Below, piece by piece: positions 61,541 through 64,000 of a stretch of DNA of 64,000 nt; within the stretch, counting starts at the first letter, position 1; each line of letters opens with the position of its first letter. The DNA is taken from the NCBI RefSeq assembly GCF_018101125.2, contig NZ_JAELVF020000004.1:648561-712560 (forward strand). The letters run 5' to 3'. Made by a program: the position numbers and the translations under genes. The notes beneath the pieces are model-generated. The model worked only from the letters and a program-made list of their open reading frames with translations. It was not told the DNA's origin and ran no database searches. This DNA comes from Streptomyces tardus (GTDB taxonomy: Bacteria > Actinomycetota > Actinomycetes > Streptomycetales > Streptomycetaceae).

Positions 61541-62758
61541 ATGGCGGAGTTCGCATTCGATCTCAACGAGGACCAGAAGTCAGTCCAGGAGTGGCTGCAC
61601 GGCTTCGCCGCCGATGTCATGCGCCCTGCGGCGGCAGAGTGGGATGAGCGCGAGGAGACCCCCTGGCCCATCATCCAGGAAGCCGCGAAGCTCGGCATCT
61701 ACTCCCTCGACTTCTACGCCCAGCAGTACTTCGACCCCACCGGCCTCTCCATCCCCATGGTGATGGAAGAGCTCTTCTGGGGCGACGCCGGCATCGCACT
61801 GTCCATCGTCGGCACCGGTCTCGCCGCCGTCGGCGTACTGGCCAACGGCACCGAGGAGCAGGTCGGTACCTGGATCCCGCAGATGTACGGCGACGAGAAC
61901 GACGTCAAGCTCGCCGCGTTCTGCTCCTCCGAGCCCGACGCCGGCTCCGACGTCTCCGCGATACGCACCCGCGCCGTGTACGACGAGGCCAAGGACGAGT
62001 GGGTGCTCAACGGCACCAAGACCTGGGCGACCAACGGCGGCATCGCCAACGTCCACGTCGTCGTCGCCGTCGTCGACGCCGAGCTCGGCTCTCGCGGTCA
62101 CGCCTCCTTCATCATCCCGCCCAACACCCCGGGCCTGAGCCAGGGTCAGAAGTTCCTCAAGCACGGCATTCGCGCCTCGCACACCGCCGAGGTCGTGCTC
62201 GAGGACGTTCGCGTCCCCGGCAGCTGCCTGCTCGGCGGCAAGGACAAGCTCGACGAGCGGCTCGCCCGCGTCCGCGAGGGCAAGAAGCGCAAGGGCAGCA
62301 ACGCCGCCATGGCCACCTTCGAGGCGTCCCGCCCCGCAGTCGGTGCCCAGGCAGTCGGCATCGCCCGCGCCGCCTACGAAGTCGCCCTCGACTACGCCAA
62401 GACCCGCGAGCAGTTCGGCCGCCCGATCATCGACAACCAGGGTGTCGCCTTCCAGCTCGCCGACATGCGCACCAAGGTCGACGCCGCCCGACTCCTCGTC
62501 TGGCGTGCCTCCTGGATGGCCGCCGCACAGAAGCCGTTCACCGCGGCCGAGGGCTCCCAGTCCAAGCTCTTCGCCGGCGAGACCGCCAAAACTGTCACCG
62601 CGCAGGCCATGCAGATCCTCGGCGGCAACGGCTACACCCGTGAGTACCCCGTCGAGCGCATGCACCGCGACGCGGCGATCTACACCATTTTCGAGGGCAC
62701 CAGCGAAATCCAGCGCCTGGTCATCTCCCGCACGATCTCCGGCGTATCGATCCGCTGA
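61541..62758 (+). CDS. Acyl-CoA dehydrogenase (short/medium-chain type)
   Basis: 405 residues from ATG 61541 with GGAGG six bases upstream. Signatures are AAFCSSEPDAGSDVSAI (flavin/acyl site), GTKTWATNGG, TREQFGRPI, and QILGGNGYTREYPVER followed by YTIFEGTSEIQ with the catalytic Glu. It oxidises an acyl-CoA with FAD and passes electrons to ETF. Normal length for the family. Controlled by the divergent TetR protein; followed by a strong hairpin. Confidence 0.92.
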   Translation: MAEFAFDLNEDQKSVQEWLHGFAADVMRPAAAEWDEREETPWPIIQEAAKLGIYSLDFYAQQYFDPTGLSIPMVMEELFWGDAGIALSIVGTGLAAVGVLANGTEEQVGTWIPQMYGDENDVKLAAFCSSEPDAGSDVSAIRTRAVYDEAKDEWVLNGTKTWATNGGIANVHVVVAVVDAELGSRGHASFIIPPNTPGLSQGQKFLKHGIRASHTAEVVLEDVRVPGSCLLGGKDKLDERLARVREGKKRKGSNAAMATFEASRPAVGAQAVGIARAAYEVALDYAKTREQFGRPIIDNQGVAFQLADMRTKVDAARLLVWRASWMAAAQKPFTAAEGSQSKLFAGETAKTVTAQAMQILGGNGYTREYPVERMHRDAAIYTIFEGTSEIQRLVISRTISGVSIR

Positions 62759-62782
62759 CCGCACAACACCCCGCGCTGTCCC

Positions 62783-62821
62783 GAGAGGCCGTGCACCCGA
62801 CACACGGGTGCACGGCCTCTC
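62783..62821 (+). terminator. Strong hairpin terminator after acyl-CoA dehydrogenase
   Basis: 16-bp perfect arms (62783-62798 and 62806-62821) with a 7-base loop, 25 bases after the stop. It marks the boundary to the less GC-rich region on the right. Confidence 0.8.
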
Positions 62822-62871
62822 ACACGCGCCAGCACGACTCTCACAAGAACTTCGATCACTCCGAACTGTTC

Positions 62872-62885
62872 GATTCATTTGAATC
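62872..62885. promoter_or_regulatory. AT-rich inverted repeat upstream of the hydrolase gene
   Basis: GATTC-ATTT-GAATC at 62872-62885, about 170 bases before the hydrolase start and in the least GC-rich part of the gap 62822-63053. Possible operator; no partner regulator is visible in the window. Confidence 0.35.
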
Positions 62886-63053
62886 CGGATCAGTGCAGTG
62901 TTCGTTTCCCACAGAGCTGACCGGAGTCCGTTCGCAAGCATTGTCGGACGCTTTTCCGGGGCTCGCCCTCAATGGAGTGGGAAACGCTCCGCGACGCCAT
63001 CTGCGGTGCTACACCTCGTAGTTCGCCGATTCACGTCCGTCAGGAGCAGCGCA

Positions 63054-64000
63054 GTGCCGGAACGCCCGTCCTTCTCGAGTCCCGACACAGACCCGGACGC
63101 ACTCCGGGTGCCCCGCGCGCGGAGCGAACCCCGCGTCACAGAGCGGGAACTGCGCTACCGGGGATACCGCTTCACCTGCCGAGTGGCACAGCCCGAACAC
63201 CCCGCGACCGAACCGCTGGTGATCCTCGGAGGCTCCTCACAGGACCGCCAATCCTGGGTGCGGCACGAGCGCCGGCTGGCGGAGATCGCCTGCGTCGTCA
63301 CCGTGGACCTCCCGGGATACGGCGACTCCGATTTCCTCCCCGTCGAGCACGGCATGGACTTTCTGGCAGCCGCGGTCCACCACATGCTGACTTCACTGGA
63401 AATGCCACGCGTCAACCTCGTCGGAGCATGTTTCGGCGGAGCCATCGCCATGCGCCTCGCCCAGCAGCACCCCTCACTCATCGGCCGGTTGCTGCTGGTG
63501 GGAATGGCACGCCAACTGCCCAGCGACTACGCCGAAGTCGTCGACCGGTGGCGCGAACAGGCAAAAGCTGGCCAACTGACCGAAATCGCCGATGAATTGG
63601 TCACACGTTTCACTGCGGCCTCCGGCGCCGAATTCGTACGCCGACTCTCCGCGGTGGCACGATTCCTGCGACGCGAGTTCCTCGACATGGACGAAGACGG
63701 CCTGACCAAATGGGTGGAGCACAACGAGCGGCTCGTCGCGCACGACTGGTGCCGACCCGAACCGATGCCACCCGTACCGACCCTCGTCGTCACCGGCGAA
63801 CACGACATCCTCACCCCGCCGGAAGAATCCCGCGCGCTCGCCGCCAGTCTTCCTCTCGCTCACTTCACGACGATCCGCGAGGCGGACCACCTCGCTCCCG
63901 TGGAACGAGTCGCGGAATTCGCCGAGTTGGTGGCCCGATTCTGCTCCGAAGGCCAATGGCGCGACCTGGACTTCTGCCACCCCGTGGAGAGCTTCGACAA
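63054..64000 (+). CDS. Alpha/beta hydrolase with Cys at the nucleophile position (partial)
   Basis: 315 codons from GTG 63054 (AGGAG seven bases upstream) to the window edge without a stop. Alpha/beta fold: VILGGSSQDRQSWVRHERRL (oxyanion side), VTVDLPGYGDSD, elbow LVGACFGGAIAM, VTGEHDILTPPE (acid Asp) and READHLAPVE (His). The elbow is G-A-C-F-G, so Cys replaces Ser, as in dienelactone hydrolase or some thioesterase- and acyltransferase-like members. After the hydrolase domain the frame continues (GQWRDLDFCHP), hinting at an added domain. Many codons end in A or T (GAA, GCA, AAA, CGT), unlike the genes to its left, suggesting different origin. It may begin a biosynthetic cluster. Confidence 0.75.
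   Translation, partial: MPERPSFSSPDTDPDALRVPRARSEPRVTERELRYRGYRFTCRVAQPEHPATEPLVILGGSSQDRQSWVRHERRLAEIACVVTVDLPGYGDSDFLPVEHGMDFLAAAVHHMLTSLEMPRVNLVGACFGGAIAMRLAQQHPSLIGRLLLVGMARQLPSDYAEVVDRWREQAKAGQLTEIADELVTRFTAASGAEFVRRLSAVARFLRREFLDMDEDGLTKWVEHNERLVAHDWCRPEPMPPVPTLVVTGEHDILTPPEESRALAASLPLAHFTTIREADHLAPVERVAEFAELVARFCSEGQWRDLDFCHPVESFD

Overview
The window is high-GC DNA with strong third-position GC bias, GTG and TTG starts, Tat and lipoprotein signals and GC-rich hairpin terminators. Everything fits a Streptomyces-type actinomycete chromosome. It mixes accessory and secondary-metabolite loci on the left with mostly housekeeping operons on the right. No rRNA, tRNA, CRISPR array, insertion sequence or phage gene was seen.

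Left edge (1-3670): tail of an amino-deoxysugar pathway (partial DegT-type sugar aminotransferase, RmlC-type 3,5-epimerase, RebM-like methyltransferase, class A flavin monooxygenase), separated by two strong hairpins. 4069-6819: divergent secreted proteins (glucose/sorbosone dehydrogenase-type propeller, snapalysin-type zinc protease) and a small zinc-ribbon protein.

7011-12307: a minus-strand operon for peptidoglycan-fragment salvage (NagZ-type N-acetylglucosaminidase, NamZ-type exo-muramidase, class C beta-lactamase-fold hydrolase), preceded by a near-perfect DasR-type operator. 12594-25913: one very large hybrid megasynthase plus an MFS exporter. Its domain order is AMP-ligase, ACP, KS, AT, ACP, luciferase-like monooxygenase, C, A, PCP, C. 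It is broken by a reading-frame change at a 32-bp perfect inverted repeat between the first ACP and the KS. 26175-27371: a GH18 chitinase whose promoter spacer holds a TTGGTCCAGACCAA operator.

27689-41490: acyl-CoA dehydrogenase; a two-component system beside a TAXI-type binding lipoprotein and a DctA carboxylate transporter; acyl-CoA synthetase; an ECF41 sigma factor convergent with a short-chain dehydrogenase; and a GntR/UTRA regulator with its own dre-like operator, convergent with a ROK regulator. Together with the nagZ, chitinase and a weaker 5.37-kb site, this suggests a local chitin/cell-wall amino-sugar regulon.

41569-62758: housekeeping region with mismatch glycosylase, purB, an SGNH esterase, two CorC-like membrane proteins in tandem, acetyltransferase, F420-type oxidoreductase, bioB-bioA-bioD divergent from bioF, a ClpP homologue lacking its catalytic His divergent from an orphan Phd/YefM-type protein over a TGTACA operator, plsC, a CtaG-like protein, gatD-murT, def, and a TetR/acyl-CoA dehydrogenase pair. 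After a strong terminator at 62.8 kb, DNA less rich in G+C begins with an alpha/beta hydrolase that has Cys in place of the usual nucleophilic Ser and runs off the window. All calls rest on reading the sequence and on recalled family motifs; no database search was made.
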